In this document: in pieces, positions 43,401 to 50,598 of the stretch
Position numbering within the stretch: position 1 is the first letter of the stretch
Layout of the letters: each line of letters begins with the position of its first letter
Source of the DNA: JABFWF01 sp035539135
Lineage (GTDB): Bacteria; Pseudomonadota; Gammaproteobacteria; Xanthomonadales; Xanthomonadaceae
DNA: 64,000 bases
Assembly: GCA_035539135.1 (NCBI GenBank)
Contig: DATLJD010000014.1
Coordinates: forward strand, 648,439-712,438
Direction: 5' to 3'
Notes under the pieces: generated by a model
Seen by the model: the letters and a program-made list of their open reading frames with translations, nothing else
Databases searched by the model: none
Told to the model about the DNA's origin: nothing
Made by a program: the position numbers and the translations under genes

Positions 43401-44048
43401 GGAAGCCGGGAACCGGGAACCGGAACGGGCGCCGGCCCACTGCTTGCGCAGCATGGCGAGCTCGGCTTCGGTGAAGTGGCCGTCCTCGATCGCGCTCAGC
43501 ATGGCGCCGATGGCGATTTCGTCGTCCAGCGCGGGCACGGTGGCGGTCGCCGGCTCCCGGTTTCCGGCTCCCGGCTCCCGGGCGTGCTGCGCGCGCCGGA
43601 CCACGTCCTCGATCATCGCCACCAGCCCCATGTGCATGCCGTCGTTGGGGTGGTAGATGCGCTCGACGCCGTAGTCCTGCAGCTCGCGGATCTCCTCCGG
43701 GGTGATGGTGCCGCCGCCGCCGCCGAACACCTTGATGTGCGGCGCGCCGCGCTCCTTGAGCATGTCCACCATGTACTTGAAGTACTCGACGTGGCCGCCC
43801 TGGTAGCTGGACAGGGCGATCGCGTCGGCGTCCTCCTGCAGCGCCGCGCGCACCACGTCCTCCACCGAGCGGTTGTGGCCGAGGTGGATGACCTCCGCGC
43901 CCTGCGACTGGATCAGCCGGCGCATGATGTTGATCGCCGCGTCGTGGCCGTCGAACAGGCTGGCGGCGGTGACGAAGCGCAGCGGCGTCGTCTCGGGCTG
44001 GGCGGCGGGCACGTGGCCTTCGCGGGCGGGGACGGCGGGGGTGCTCAT
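40401..44048 (-). CDS. icmF: Fused isobutyryl-CoA mutase IcmF
   Basis: A 1215-residue fusion. Residues 30-160 bind coenzyme B12 (SLFDGHDAAINIMRRLIQSQG, HIKVFGGGGGTITPEEI), residues about 220-500 are the MeaI-type G-protein chaperone (Walker A GITGTGGAGKSS), and the rest is the mutase barrel ending near IELIRSTPEEKAQQI. IcmF interconverts isobutyryl- and n-butyryl-CoA and can act on isovaleryl-CoA. Three in-frame repeat insertions are seen in linkers: about residues 157-165 and 209-218 (heptad arrays) and about 512-558 (a GGGAGAGGG-type element). ATG 44048 is used; a GTG at 44057 would add three residues. It fits the branched-chain genes at 47.8 and 49.2 kb. Confidence 0.95.
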   Translation of the reverse strand: MSTPAVPAREGHVPAAQPETTPLRFVTAASLFDGHDAAINIMRRLIQSQGAEVIHLGHNRSVEDVVRAALQEDADAIALSSYQGGHVEYFKYMVDMLKERGAPHIKVFGGGGGTITPEEIRELQDYGVERIYHPNDGMHMGLVAMIEDVVRRAQHAREPGAGNREPATATVPALDDEIAIGAMLSAIEDGHFTEAELAMLRKQWAGARSGSRFPASGSRTGVPPVIGITGTGGAGKSSVTDELLNRFLAHFPDMHVAVISVDPTRRRTGGALLGDRIRMNSLRSDRVFMRSMATRRQHAATNAVLRDCIAFLKSLGYDLVIVETAGIGQSDSEIVDLVDFPMYVMTSDFGAPSQLEKIDMLDYAELIVLNKFDKRGAEDALRDVRKQWKRNRVAFAVKDEDVPVYPTIASQFNDPGISWMFANLCRLLREKLQLPADKWTPELDTSLKEPRATVLIPGSRVRYLAEIAEQGRAINARIETQAEIADRAQSYWQSLQDLGDPALPKALDLYAAESLLPPAGKGAESLLPLAGEGARRADEGAPATHPHPNPLPQAGEGEQRGAFAADRTLLTLRQRYNDAIQSLDSEALKLLRDWPQRLKSITDEVNEYQVRDKTIRVENYRESLSHQQIPKIAAPTYRSWGELLTFLQKENLPGAYPYTGGVYPYRRTGEDPIRMFAGEGTPERTNRRFHYLSLGQPAARLSTAFDSVTLYGEDPAERPDIYGKIGNSGVNIPTLDDMKKLYSGFDLCAPTTSVSMTINGPAPMILAMFMNTAIDQQVEKYLRADQQRWDAAAAKIAKLYEGRQRPEYAGLLPEGNDGLGLGLLGVTGDRLVEPEVYEKIKAETLKTVRGTVQADILKEDQAQNTCIFSTEFALRMMGDIQQYFVDRNVRNFYSVSISGYHIAEAGANPISQLAFTLSNGFTIVEYYLARGMKIDDFAPNLSFFFSNGMDPEYTVIGRVARRIWARAMRERYGASSRSQMMKYHIQTSGRSLHAQEIQFNDIRTTLQALYALFDNCNSLHTNAYDEAITTPTEESVRRAVAIQMIINKELGLNFCENPWQGSFIVDKLTDIVEEAVYKEFEAISERGGVLGAMDTMYQRGKIQEESLYYEHKKHDGSLPLVGVNTFLGKDGHSDVATEIELIRSTPEEKAQQIANVQAYQQAHNGEAGEGLKPLQAAARERRNVFASLMEAVKTHSLGQISHALYEVGGEYRRNM
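42375..42512. repeat. Hairpin repeat element inserted in icmF in frame (family A)
   Basis: CTCTCCCGCTTGCGGGAGAGGG at about 42380-42402 and the related CTTCTCCCGCAAGCGGGAG further right belong to the same family as the cluster at 57333-57566. The whole insert is close to 138 bp, a multiple of three, and encodes a Pro/Gly/Ala-rich stretch (LLPLAGEGARRADEGAP) in the linker after the G-domain. Confidence 0.85.
43394..43421 (+). repeat. Heptanucleotide array in icmF (family B), copy 1
   Basis: Four units GGGAGCC, GGAAGCC, GGGAACC, GGGAACC in tandem, read through in frame. On the coding strand they give GSRFPASGSR-type sequence just before the G-domain P-loop. Confidence 0.85.
43552..43579 (-). 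repeat. Heptanucleotide array in icmF (family B), copy 2, inverted
   Basis: GGCTCCC, GGTTTCC, GGCTCCC, GGCTCCC in tandem, that is the same heptad as copy 1 but in the opposite orientation. Encodes AREPGAGNREPA between the B12 domain and the G-domain linker helix. Confidence 0.85.
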
Positions 44049-44164
44049 GGGACGCACTCACTACGGAAACGGGCAATTCCGCATTGTAGCGCGCGGTTTT
44101 CGGGCCTCCGGGGCGGCGACGGCCTGCGCGTTTGCGCCACGCCGCCCAGCCCGGAGGCCGCCGT

Positions 44165-44617
44165 TCAGGGCGCGGTGAGCTCGTGCAGCGGCAGGCCGTG
44201 GGCGCGGCAGTGGCGGAGGTAGTCGGCGCGTTGGGTGTGCACGTCGGCGCGGCCGCAGACCTCGCCGCCCGGGGCGAGGAACTCGACCGTGCCCATCACC
44301 ACCGCCAGCGCGAGCAGGTCGTCCTCGCCCACCGCCTCCCACCAGTCCACGTTGCCGGCCGGTTCGTACACGTAGTCGCCCGGGCCGAGCAGCTCGCCGC
44401 TGCCGAGCCGGCGCTGGCCGGCCAGCTGGTAGACGTGCACCTCGCCGGTGTGGCGGTGCAGCGGCATCACCGTGCCGGGCGTCATCCGCAGCAGCTCGAC
44501 GAAGCCGCGGTCGCCGAGAAAGCGCAGCGGCCTCGCCCACTTGCCGGGGGTCGCCGCGGGAATCCACGGCAGCGCGTCCGTCGCGACGCCGGGCACGGAT
44601 TGCGCCAGCGCGTTCAT
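44165..44617 (-). CDS. Cupin of the 2,4'-dihydroxyacetophenone dioxygenase type
   Basis: A 150-residue single-domain cupin. Motif 1 is about GTVMPLHRHTGEVHVYQLAG (His, His, Glu metal ligands) and motif 2 lies near LGPGDYVYEPAGNVDWWEAV. Members of this group are iron oxygenases for small ketones or diketones, but many are of unknown substrate. It is the third gene of the GST-MBL-cupin operon and overlaps the MBL gene by 4 bp (44614-44617). Confidence 0.8.
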   Translation of the reverse strand: MNALAQSVPGVATDALPWIPAATPGKWARPLRFLGDRGFVELLRMTPGTVMPLHRHTGEVHVYQLAGQRRLGSGELLGPGDYVYEPAGNVDWWEAVGEDDLLALAVVMGTVEFLAPGGEVCGRADVHTQRADYLRHCRAHGLPLHELTAP

Positions 44618-45423
44618 GCCGCCACCTGCCGCAGGTAGCGCGCGAACGAGGCGTCCACCGCCGCGCGCGCGCCGCCGAGGATGTTGCGGCCCCAGCTGTA
44701 GCCGTACACGTCCTCGAAAGCGAACCCTTCGAGCAGCGCCTGCATGCGCGCCACCTCCGCCGGCGGCAGCGGGATGAAGTTCGGGTAGCTGTACATGAAG
44801 GTGACGTGGCGGCGGTCCTGCACCACCTGCAGCGCGTCGCCCGGGAACAGCGCGCCGCCCGGCCGCGGCCCGCCGCGCCAGTGCAGCGCGGTGCTGCCGG
44901 GGAAGTGGCCGCCGACGTTGAGCAGGGTGACATCGCCGGACAAGCGCAGGCGCTCGCCGGACCAGAAGCGGACGCGCCCGTTGTCGCGCTGCACCCACGC
45001 GCGATCGGCCTCGTGCAGCAGGATTTCGGCGCCGCCGAGCGCCTCGCTCCAGTCCACCATCGCGGTGTAGAAGTGCGGGTGCGAGATCACGATGCGGTCC
45101 ACGCCACCGCGCGCCCGCAGCGCGGCGACCGCCTCGTCGGTGACCAGGCTCAGGCATTCCCACAGAACGTTGCCGGCGTCGGTGCGCAGGTGCGCCGCGC
45201 GCTGCGGGATGGCGAAGGCGCCGTCGATGGCGAGGCCGAAGACGCCGTCGTCGTCGCCGAGGCGCAACCGGTATTGCGCCTGCAGGGCGGCGGGCGTGGT
45301 CCACTGCTGGCCGTTCCAGCCGACGTACTGGCGTTCGTCCTCGCAGACCGGGCAGGCCGCGGGCGGCGCGGCGGACGGCGCGTACTGCATGCCGCAGGTG
45401 GCGCAGATCCAGGCGGTGCTCAT
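44614..45423 (-). CDS. Metallo-beta-lactamase-fold hydrolase with rubredoxin-like zinc ribbon
   Basis: A 269-residue protein. The N-terminal 30 residues contain two C-x-x-C pairs (WICATCGMQY and ACPVCEDERQYVGW), a zinc-ribbon or rubredoxin-like knuckle. Then an MBL-like domain with VISHPHFYTAMVDW, LLNVGGHFPGSTALHW and GGALFPGDALQVV. The usual H-x-H-x-D-H motif is changed to HPHFYTAMVDW, so metal binding may be partial. Related proteins are annotated MBL-fold hydrolases of unknown substrate. It overlaps its neighbours by 4 bp on both sides. Confidence 0.8.
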   Translation of the reverse strand: MSTAWICATCGMQYAPSAAPPAACPVCEDERQYVGWNGQQWTTPAALQAQYRLRLGDDDGVFGLAIDGAFAIPQRAAHLRTDAGNVLWECLSLVTDEAVAALRARGGVDRIVISHPHFYTAMVDWSEALGGAEILLHEADRAWVQRDNGRVRFWSGERLRLSGDVTLLNVGGHFPGSTALHWRGGPRPGGALFPGDALQVVQDRRHVTFMYSYPNFIPLPPAEVARMQALLEGFAFEDVYGYSWGRNILGGARAAVDASFARYLRQVAA

Positions 45424-46106
45424 GCGGCCACCTCCGCGTCGGCGGGATGGCGCACCTGCGCGTACGGGTCGGCGTAGCCGGCGAGCACGCGCTGCGTCGC
45501 CGGGCGCGCGCGCACCGCGTCGAACCAGCGCGCGAGGTCCGGGAAGTCCGCCAGGCGTTGGCCGTGCCCCGCGTGCGACAGGATCCACGGGAAGCAGGCG
45601 ATGTCGGCGATCGAGTACTCGTCGCCGGCGATGAAGGCGCGGCCGGCGAGGCGGCGGTCGAGCACGCCGTACAGGCGATGGGTCTCGCGCACATAGCGCT
45701 CGGCGGCGTAGTCGTCACGGCGTGGCGAATGCACGCGGAACCAGCCGGCCTGCCCCGCCATCGGCCCGAGCCCGGCGACCTGCCACGCGAGCCACTGCAG
45801 CGCTTCCCAGCGCGCGCGCGGCGCGGCCGGCAGCAACTGCCCGGTCTTCTCCGCGAGGTACTGCAGGATCGCGGCGGACTCGAACAGCGGCAGCGGCGGC
45901 CCGCCGTCGGCCGGCGCGTGGTCCACGATCGCCGGGATCTTGTTGTTGGGCGAGATCGCCAGGAACGCGGGCGCGAACTGCTCGCCGGCCGACAGCCGTA
46001 CCGGGAGCAGCCGGTGCGGCAGCGGCGCGCCGCGCTCGGCCAGCTCCTCGAGGAGCAGGGGCAGCTTGATGCCGTTGGGGGACTGGGCGAGGTAGACGTC
46101 GAGCAT
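45420..46106 (-). CDS. Glutathione S-transferase, YfcG/YghU-like
   Basis: A 228-residue GST. The thioredoxin-like domain has SPNGIKLPLLLEEL and ISPNNKIPAIVD, then ESAAILQYLAEKTGQLLP; the helical domain has YSIADIACFPWI with the N-capping Ser-Ile-Ala-Asp. The start S-P-N-G-x-K and the N-N-K-I-P-A motif are those of the Nu class (YfcG/YghU), which has disulfide reductase and peroxidase activity. It is the first gene of the operon GST-MBL-cupin and faces the divergent MocR gene across 78 bp. Confidence 0.9.
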   Translation of the reverse strand: MLDVYLAQSPNGIKLPLLLEELAERGAPLPHRLLPVRLSAGEQFAPAFLAISPNNKIPAIVDHAPADGGPPLPLFESAAILQYLAEKTGQLLPAAPRARWEALQWLAWQVAGLGPMAGQAGWFRVHSPRRDDYAAERYVRETHRLYGVLDRRLAGRAFIAGDEYSIADIACFPWILSHAGHGQRLADFPDLARWFDAVRARPATQRVLAGYADPYAQVRHPADAEVAA

Positions 46107-46149
46107 GGACGGCTCCGGGGCTGGGGCGGGAGGCCAGCGTCGCGCTAAT

Positions 46150-46170
46150 CTGGCCCCCAATTCGGGCCAG
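46150..46170. promoter_or_regulatory. Candidate MocR operator between gst and mocR
   Basis: CTGGCCC (46150-46156) and GGGCCAG (46164-46170) form a perfect 7-bp inverted repeat separated by CCAATTC. It is centred in the 78-bp divergent intergenic region, 14 bp before the regulator ATG. A local regulator commonly binds such a site; binding here is an inference. Confidence 0.5.
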
Positions 46171-46184
46171 TTCGAGGAGATTGC

Positions 46185-47672
46185 ATGGAGCCAGCGCTGC
46201 CCTTCGCCCCCGACCTGGCCGGCCCCGGCGGGCGCACCGCCTGCCTGCACCGCGAGCTGCGCGCGGCGATCCTCGACGGCCGCCTCGCCGCGGGCAGCGC
46301 GCTGCCGTCCACCCGCGCGCTGGCGGCCCAGCTCGGCGTCGCCCGCAACACCGCGGCGACCGCCTACGACCTGCTGGTCGCCGAGGGCTACCTGCTGCCG
46401 CGCGCCCGGGCGCGGCCGCTGGTGGCGGACGTGCGCGCGCGGGCCGGCGCGACGCCGGCGCGCGGCGACCACGCGCAACGCCTGGCGCCGTTCTGGCGCA
46501 CGCCGTTCCTGCAGGCCGCGGCGCTGCCGCCGGCGACCGGGCCGAGCTTCCGCCTCGGGGTGCCCGACCACCGCCGCTTCCCGCACGCGCTGTGGCGGCG
46601 GCTGACCGCGCAGGCGCTGCGCCGCTTCGCGCGGCAGCCGTTCTCGTATCCGCCGTCGGACGGGCTGCCGGAACTGCGCGCGGCGATCGCCGGGCACGTC
46701 GCGTTCGCGCGCGCGGTCGCCTGCCGCGCCGAGGACGTGATCGTCACCTCCGGCGCGCAGCAGGCCTTCGACCTGGTCGCGCGGCTGCTGGTCACGCCGG
46801 GCGCCACCAGGGTCGCGGTGGAGGAGCCGGGCTACCCGCCGCTGCGCGCCGCCTTCGCCGCCGCGGGCGCGGATCTGGTGCCGGTGCCGGTGGACGACGA
46901 AGGCGTGCTCGTCGAACGCATTCCCGGCGATGTGCGGGTGGTCAGCGTGACGCCCTCGCACCAGTCGCCGACCGGCACCGTGCTGTCGCGGCGGCGGCGG
47001 CTGGCGCTGCTGCAGTTCGCGCGCGAGCGCGACGCGGTGGTGGTGGAGGACGATTACGACGGCGAGTTCCGTTTCGGCGCGCGGCCGCTGGACGCGCTGC
47101 AGACGCTGGACCGCGAGGAACGCGTGTTCTACGTCGGCACCTTCTCCAAGAGCCTGTTCCCGGCGCTGCGCAAGGGTTTCGTGGTCGCCCCGCCGTGGGC
47201 GCGCGCGCCGCTGGCGGCGGCCAAGCACTGCGCGGACGCGCACAGCGACGCGATCGCCCAGGCGGTGCTCGCCGCCTTCATCCACGACGGCCACCTGGCC
47301 CGCCACGTGCGGCGCATGCGCGCGCTGTACGCGGCGCGGCGGCTGGCCTTGCTCGACGGGCTGGCGGCGCTGGCGCCGTGGCTGGCGCCGATCCCGTCCG
47401 AAGCCGGCCTGCACCTCGCCGCGCGGCTGCGCGATCCGGCACGGGAGGACGCGCTGATGGCGCTGGTGCGTGCGCACGCGCCGGGCGCGCAGGCCTGCGG
47501 CGAGTACGCCCTGGGGCCGCTGGCGGAACCGGCGGTGGTGTTCGGCTACGGCGTGATCGAGGCCGACGACATCCGCGCCCGGCTGGCGGCGCTGCGGGCC
47601 GCGCTGGCCGCCCGGCTGCCGCCCGGAACGGGGCCGGCACGCCGGCGCCGGCAGGGCATGCACGGGCCTTGA
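46185..47672 (+). CDS. MocR-family (GntR-HTH plus aminotransferase) transcriptional regulator
   Basis: A 495-residue regulator. Residues about 18-85 are a GntR winged helix (LHRELRAAILDGRLAAGSAL, ALAAQLGVARNTAATAYDLL, EGYLLPRARARPLV). Residues about 110-480 are a fold-type I aminotransferase domain with the PLP lysine in VGTFSKSLFPALRKGF, and VEDDYDGEFRFGARPL with its conserved Asp. MocR proteins sense PLP or PLP-amine adducts rather than acting as enzymes. It is divergent from the GST-MBL-cupin operon, the likely target. GAGGAGA lies 5 nt before the ATG. Confidence 0.93.
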   Translation: MEPALPFAPDLAGPGGRTACLHRELRAAILDGRLAAGSALPSTRALAAQLGVARNTAATAYDLLVAEGYLLPRARARPLVADVRARAGATPARGDHAQRLAPFWRTPFLQAAALPPATGPSFRLGVPDHRRFPHALWRRLTAQALRRFARQPFSYPPSDGLPELRAAIAGHVAFARAVACRAEDVIVTSGAQQAFDLVARLLVTPGATRVAVEEPGYPPLRAAFAAAGADLVPVPVDDEGVLVERIPGDVRVVSVTPSHQSPTGTVLSRRRRLALLQFARERDAVVVEDDYDGEFRFGARPLDALQTLDREERVFYVGTFSKSLFPALRKGFVVAPPWARAPLAAAKHCADAHSDAIAQAVLAAFIHDGHLARHVRRMRALYAARRLALLDGLAALAPWLAPIPSEAGLHLAARLRDPAREDALMALVRAHAPGAQACGEYALGPLAEPAVVFGYGVIEADDIRARLAALRAALAARLPPGTGPARRRRQGMHGP

Positions 47673-47815
47673 CCGGCCGATTCGACTAGAATGTCGCGCC
47701 TGCCGCGGCAGCAGCACCCGCCAATCCAGCCGCAGGCGTCAAGCCTATCAACGACTTACCCAACCTTGTTGGCGTCGTTTGCCATGCGCATTCGGGCAGC
47801 CGACCGGAGCATCCG

Positions 47816-48916
47816 ATGATTTTCGAGACCCTGGACACCTACGGCCACGAGCAGGTCGTGTTCTGCCACAACAAGGACGCGGGCCTGAAGGCCATCATCG
47901 CGATCCACAACACCGTGCTCGGCCCCGCGCTGGGCGGCACGCGCATGTGGCCGTACAAGACCGAGGCCGACGCGCTCAACGACGTGCTGCGCCTGTCGCG
48001 CGGCATGACCTACAAGAACGCGGTCGCGGGCCTGAACATCGGCGGCGGCAAGGCGGTGATCATCGGCGATCCGGCCACCGACAAGTCCGAGGCGCTGTTC
48101 CGCGCGTTCGGCCAGTTCGTGGAGTCGCTGGGCGGGCGCTACATCACCGCCGAGGACGTCGGCATCGACGTCAACGACATGGAATACGTGTACCGCGAGA
48201 CCGAGTACGTCACCGGCGTGCACCAGGTCCACGGCGGCTCGGGCGATCCGTCGCCGTTCACCGCCTACGGCGCGCTGCAGGGCCTGATGGCCACGCTCAA
48301 CCGCAAGTTCGGCGACGAGGAAGTCGGCAAGTACAGCTACGCCGTGCAGGGCCTGGGCCACGTCGGCATGGAGTACGTGAAGCTGCTCAAGGAGCGCGGC
48401 GCGAAGATCTTCGTCACCGACATCAACAAGGGCCTGGTGGACAAGGCCGTGTCCGAGTACGGCGCCGAAGCCGTCGCCCCGGACGACATCTACGACGTGC
48501 CGGCCGACGTCTACTCGCCGTGCGCGCTGGGCGGCACGGTCAACGAGCAGACCCTGCCCCGCCTGAAGATGAAGGTGATCTGCGGCGCGGCCAACAACCA
48601 GCTGGCCAACAACGCGATCGGCGACGAGGTCGAGAAGCGCGGCATCCTGTACGCGCCCGACTACGCGGTCAACGCGGGCGGCGTGATGAACGTGGCGCTG
48701 GAGCTGGACGGCTACAACCGCGAGCGCGCCATGCGCATGATGCGCACGATCTACCACAACCTCACCCGCATCTACGAGATCAGCGAGCGCGACGGCATCC
48801 CGACCTACCGCGCGGCCGACCGCCTGGCCGAGGAGCGCATCAGCGCGATCGGCAAGCTGAAGCTGCCGATGGGGCGCACGGCGCCGCGTTTCCAGGGCCG
48901 CATCCGCGGGCATTGA
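47816..48916 (+). CDS. ldh: Leucine/valine-type (Glu/Leu/Phe/Val) dehydrogenase
   Basis: A 366-residue NAD-dependent amino acid dehydrogenase: GGTRMWPYKTEADALNDVLRLS, then KNAVAGLNIGGGKAVIIGDP with the catalytic lysine, TAEDVGI, and nucleotide-binding YAVQGLGHVGMEYVKLLKE. It deaminates leucine, isoleucine and valine to branched keto acids. These feed the iso- and anteiso-fatty acids that dominate in this family. It fits the nearby isovaleryl-CoA dehydrogenase and IcmF genes. The symbol is generic, and leucine versus valine preference cannot be decided by sight. Confidence 0.9.
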   Translation: MIFETLDTYGHEQVVFCHNKDAGLKAIIAIHNTVLGPALGGTRMWPYKTEADALNDVLRLSRGMTYKNAVAGLNIGGGKAVIIGDPATDKSEALFRAFGQFVESLGGRYITAEDVGIDVNDMEYVYRETEYVTGVHQVHGGSGDPSPFTAYGALQGLMATLNRKFGDEEVGKYSYAVQGLGHVGMEYVKLLKERGAKIFVTDINKGLVDKAVSEYGAEAVAPDDIYDVPADVYSPCALGGTVNEQTLPRLKMKVICGAANNQLANNAIGDEVEKRGILYAPDYAVNAGGVMNVALELDGYNRERAMRMMRTIYHNLTRIYEISERDGIPTYRAADRLAEERISAIGKLKLPMGRTAPRFQGRIRGH

Positions 48917-49022
48917 CCAAGGCGACGCCTTGGTCAATCCCAAAGTTCGCTTCGCAAACTTTGGGCCCCGCTTTGTGCTTCCAAATCCCGCCGCTGCCGC
49001 GGCGCCCCTTTACTAAAGGGGC
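48912..49022. repeat. Three stacked inverted repeats after the dehydrogenase
   Basis: ATTGACCAAGGC/GCCTTGGTCAAT (48912-48938, 12-bp stem, 3-nt loop; the first base pairs are within the stop codon), CCCAAAGTT/AACTTTGGG (48939-48965) and GCCCCTTT/AAAGGGGC (49004-49022). Each is perfect or nearly so. They could be a repeat family; the first may also act as a terminator. Confidence 0.8.
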
Positions 49023-49049
49023 TCGGGCCCCATGGAAGCGCGCTGCAGC

Positions 49050-49076
49050 AGAACGCCCGGCCTGGCCGGGCGTTCT
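49050..49076 (+). terminator. Strong hairpin before the isovaleryl-CoA dehydrogenase gene
   Basis: AGAACGCCCGG (49050-49060) pairs with CCGGGCGTTCT (49066-49076) around a 5-nt loop. It is terminator-sized but lacks a long T-run (the bases after are GCCATC), so attenuation or simple termination of the upstream gene are both possible. Confidence 0.6.
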
Positions 49077-49150
49077 GCCATCCGGCCTTCGCGGAGGAGG
49101 CCGGTAGAATGAGCGATCCGCTCCCGTACTTTTTCGCGCCAAGGACTGCC

Positions 49151-50308
49151 ATGCGCCCGTTCCCCCTCGGTGAAGAACTCGACGCCCTGCGCGAGGCCGT
49201 GCGGCGCTTCGCGGAGGCGGAGATCGCCCCGCGCGCCGCGCAGATCGACCACGACAACGCCTTCCCGCAGGACCTGTGGCCCAAGCTCGGCGAGCTCGGC
49301 CTGCTCGGCATGACCGTGCCGGGCGAATACGGCGGCAGCGGCATGGGCTACCTCGCCCACCTGGTGGCGATGGAGGAGATCTCGCGCGCGTCCGGTTCGG
49401 TCGGCCTGTCCTACGGCGCGCACTCCAACCTGTGCGTCAACAACCTGTACGCCAACGGCACCGAGGCGCAGCGGCAGAAGTATTTGCCGAAGCTGTGCAG
49501 CGGCGAGTGGAAGGGCGCGCTGGCGATGAGCGAGCCGGGCGCGGGCTCGGACGTGGTCGGCTCGATGAGCTGCCGCGCCGAGTTGCGTGGCGACGTCTGG
49601 GTCGCCAACGGCAACAAGATGTGGATCACCAACGGCCCCGAGGCCGACGTGCTGGTGGTCTACATGCGCACCGCCGGCAAGGACGCGGGCAGCCGCTGCA
49701 TGACCGCCTTCATCGTCGAGAAGGGCATGAAGGGATTCTCCACCGCGCAGAAGCTGGACAAGCTCGGCATGCGCGGCTCCAACACCTGCGAGCTCGTGTT
49801 CGCCGACTGCGAGATTCCGCGGGAGAACGTGCTCGGCGCCGTCAACGAAGGCGTCAAGGTGCTCATGTCCGGCCTCAACACCGAACGCCTGGTGCTGACC
49901 GGCGGCCCGCTCGGCCTGATGCAGGCCGCGCTCGACGCCGCCCTGCCCTACGTGCGCGAGCGCAAGCAGTTCGACCAGCCGATCGGCTGCTTCGAGCTGA
50001 TGCAGGCCAAGATCGCCGACATGTACACCGCGCTGCAGTCCAGCCGCGCCTTTGCCTACCAGGTCGCGCGCGATTACGACGCCGGCCACAAGTCGCGCGT
50101 GGACGCCGCGTCCAGCCTGCTGCACGCCAGCGAAGCCGCCGTGCAGGTCGCCCTGGAAGGTATCCAGGCGCTCGGCGGCAACGGCTACATCAACGAATTC
50201 CCGATGGGCCGCCTGCTGCGCGACGCCAAGCTGTACGCGATCGGCGCCGGCACGAATGAAATCCGCCGCATGCTGATCGGGCGCGAGCTGTTCGAAGGGC
50301 GGGACTGA
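49151..50308 (+). CDS. ivd: Isovaleryl-CoA dehydrogenase
   Basis: A 385-residue acyl-CoA dehydrogenase: MTVPGEYGGSGMGYLAHLV, AMSEPGAGSDVVGSMSC, FAD-binding and VWVANGNKMWITNGPEADVL. The catalytic base is the Glu in NTERLVLTGGPLGLMQAAL, the IVD-specific location, rather than the usual one at the end. It oxidises isovaleryl-CoA to 3-methylcrotonyl-CoA in leucine catabolism. ATG 49151 has AAGGA about 6 nt upstream and gives the usual family length; 49109 would add 14 residues. No liuB-D genes are in the window. Confidence 0.93.
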   Translation: MRPFPLGEELDALREAVRRFAEAEIAPRAAQIDHDNAFPQDLWPKLGELGLLGMTVPGEYGGSGMGYLAHLVAMEEISRASGSVGLSYGAHSNLCVNNLYANGTEAQRQKYLPKLCSGEWKGALAMSEPGAGSDVVGSMSCRAELRGDVWVANGNKMWITNGPEADVLVVYMRTAGKDAGSRCMTAFIVEKGMKGFSTAQKLDKLGMRGSNTCELVFADCEIPRENVLGAVNEGVKVLMSGLNTERLVLTGGPLGLMQAALDAALPYVRERKQFDQPIGCFELMQAKIADMYTALQSSRAFAYQVARDYDAGHKSRVDAASSLLHASEAAVQVALEGIQALGGNGYINEFPMGRLLRDAKLYAIGAGTNEIRRMLIGRELFEGRD

Positions 50309-50327
50309 CGAAACGCCGCCGGGTTGA

Positions 50328-50543
50328 TCAGCGGCTCATCGCCGCGAACAGCGCGCCGGCCGCCAGCAGGAAACCGGTGGACGCGATGCCGAGCGCCATC
50401 GCCGCGACGATGAGGCGACGACCGGCCACCGCGTGTCCGCGCCCATGCAGCACGCCACCGGCGATCGCCGCTGCCAACCCCAGGACCATGCTGCCGACGA
50501 AGGCCAGCATCAGGCCGACGAACCACACGCCTCCGTTGTCCAC
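50328..50543 (-). CDS. Small two-helix membrane protein
   Basis: A 71-residue protein with two hydrophobic helices: WFVGLMLAFVGSMVLGLAAA and LIVAAMALGIASTGFLLAAG, joined by a basic loop GRGHAVAGRR. Start GTG 50543 has GGGGAG 4 nt upstream. No family recognised. It ends 20 bp from the convergent isovaleryl-CoA dehydrogenase. Confidence 0.55.
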   Translation of the reverse strand: MDNGGVWFVGLMLAFVGSMVLGLAAAIAGGVLHGRGHAVAGRRLIVAAMALGIASTGFLLAAGALFAAMSR

Positions 50544-50598
50544 GGCGCTCCCCGCGTTCCCCGCGGCGCCGATCCTACCCGACGCCGGCCCCCGCGGT

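Noticed and set aside
40560..44222. Frame of about 1220 codons opposite icmF
   Set aside because: Mirror of a well-conserved enzyme. The translation has no structured motifs and no start signal.
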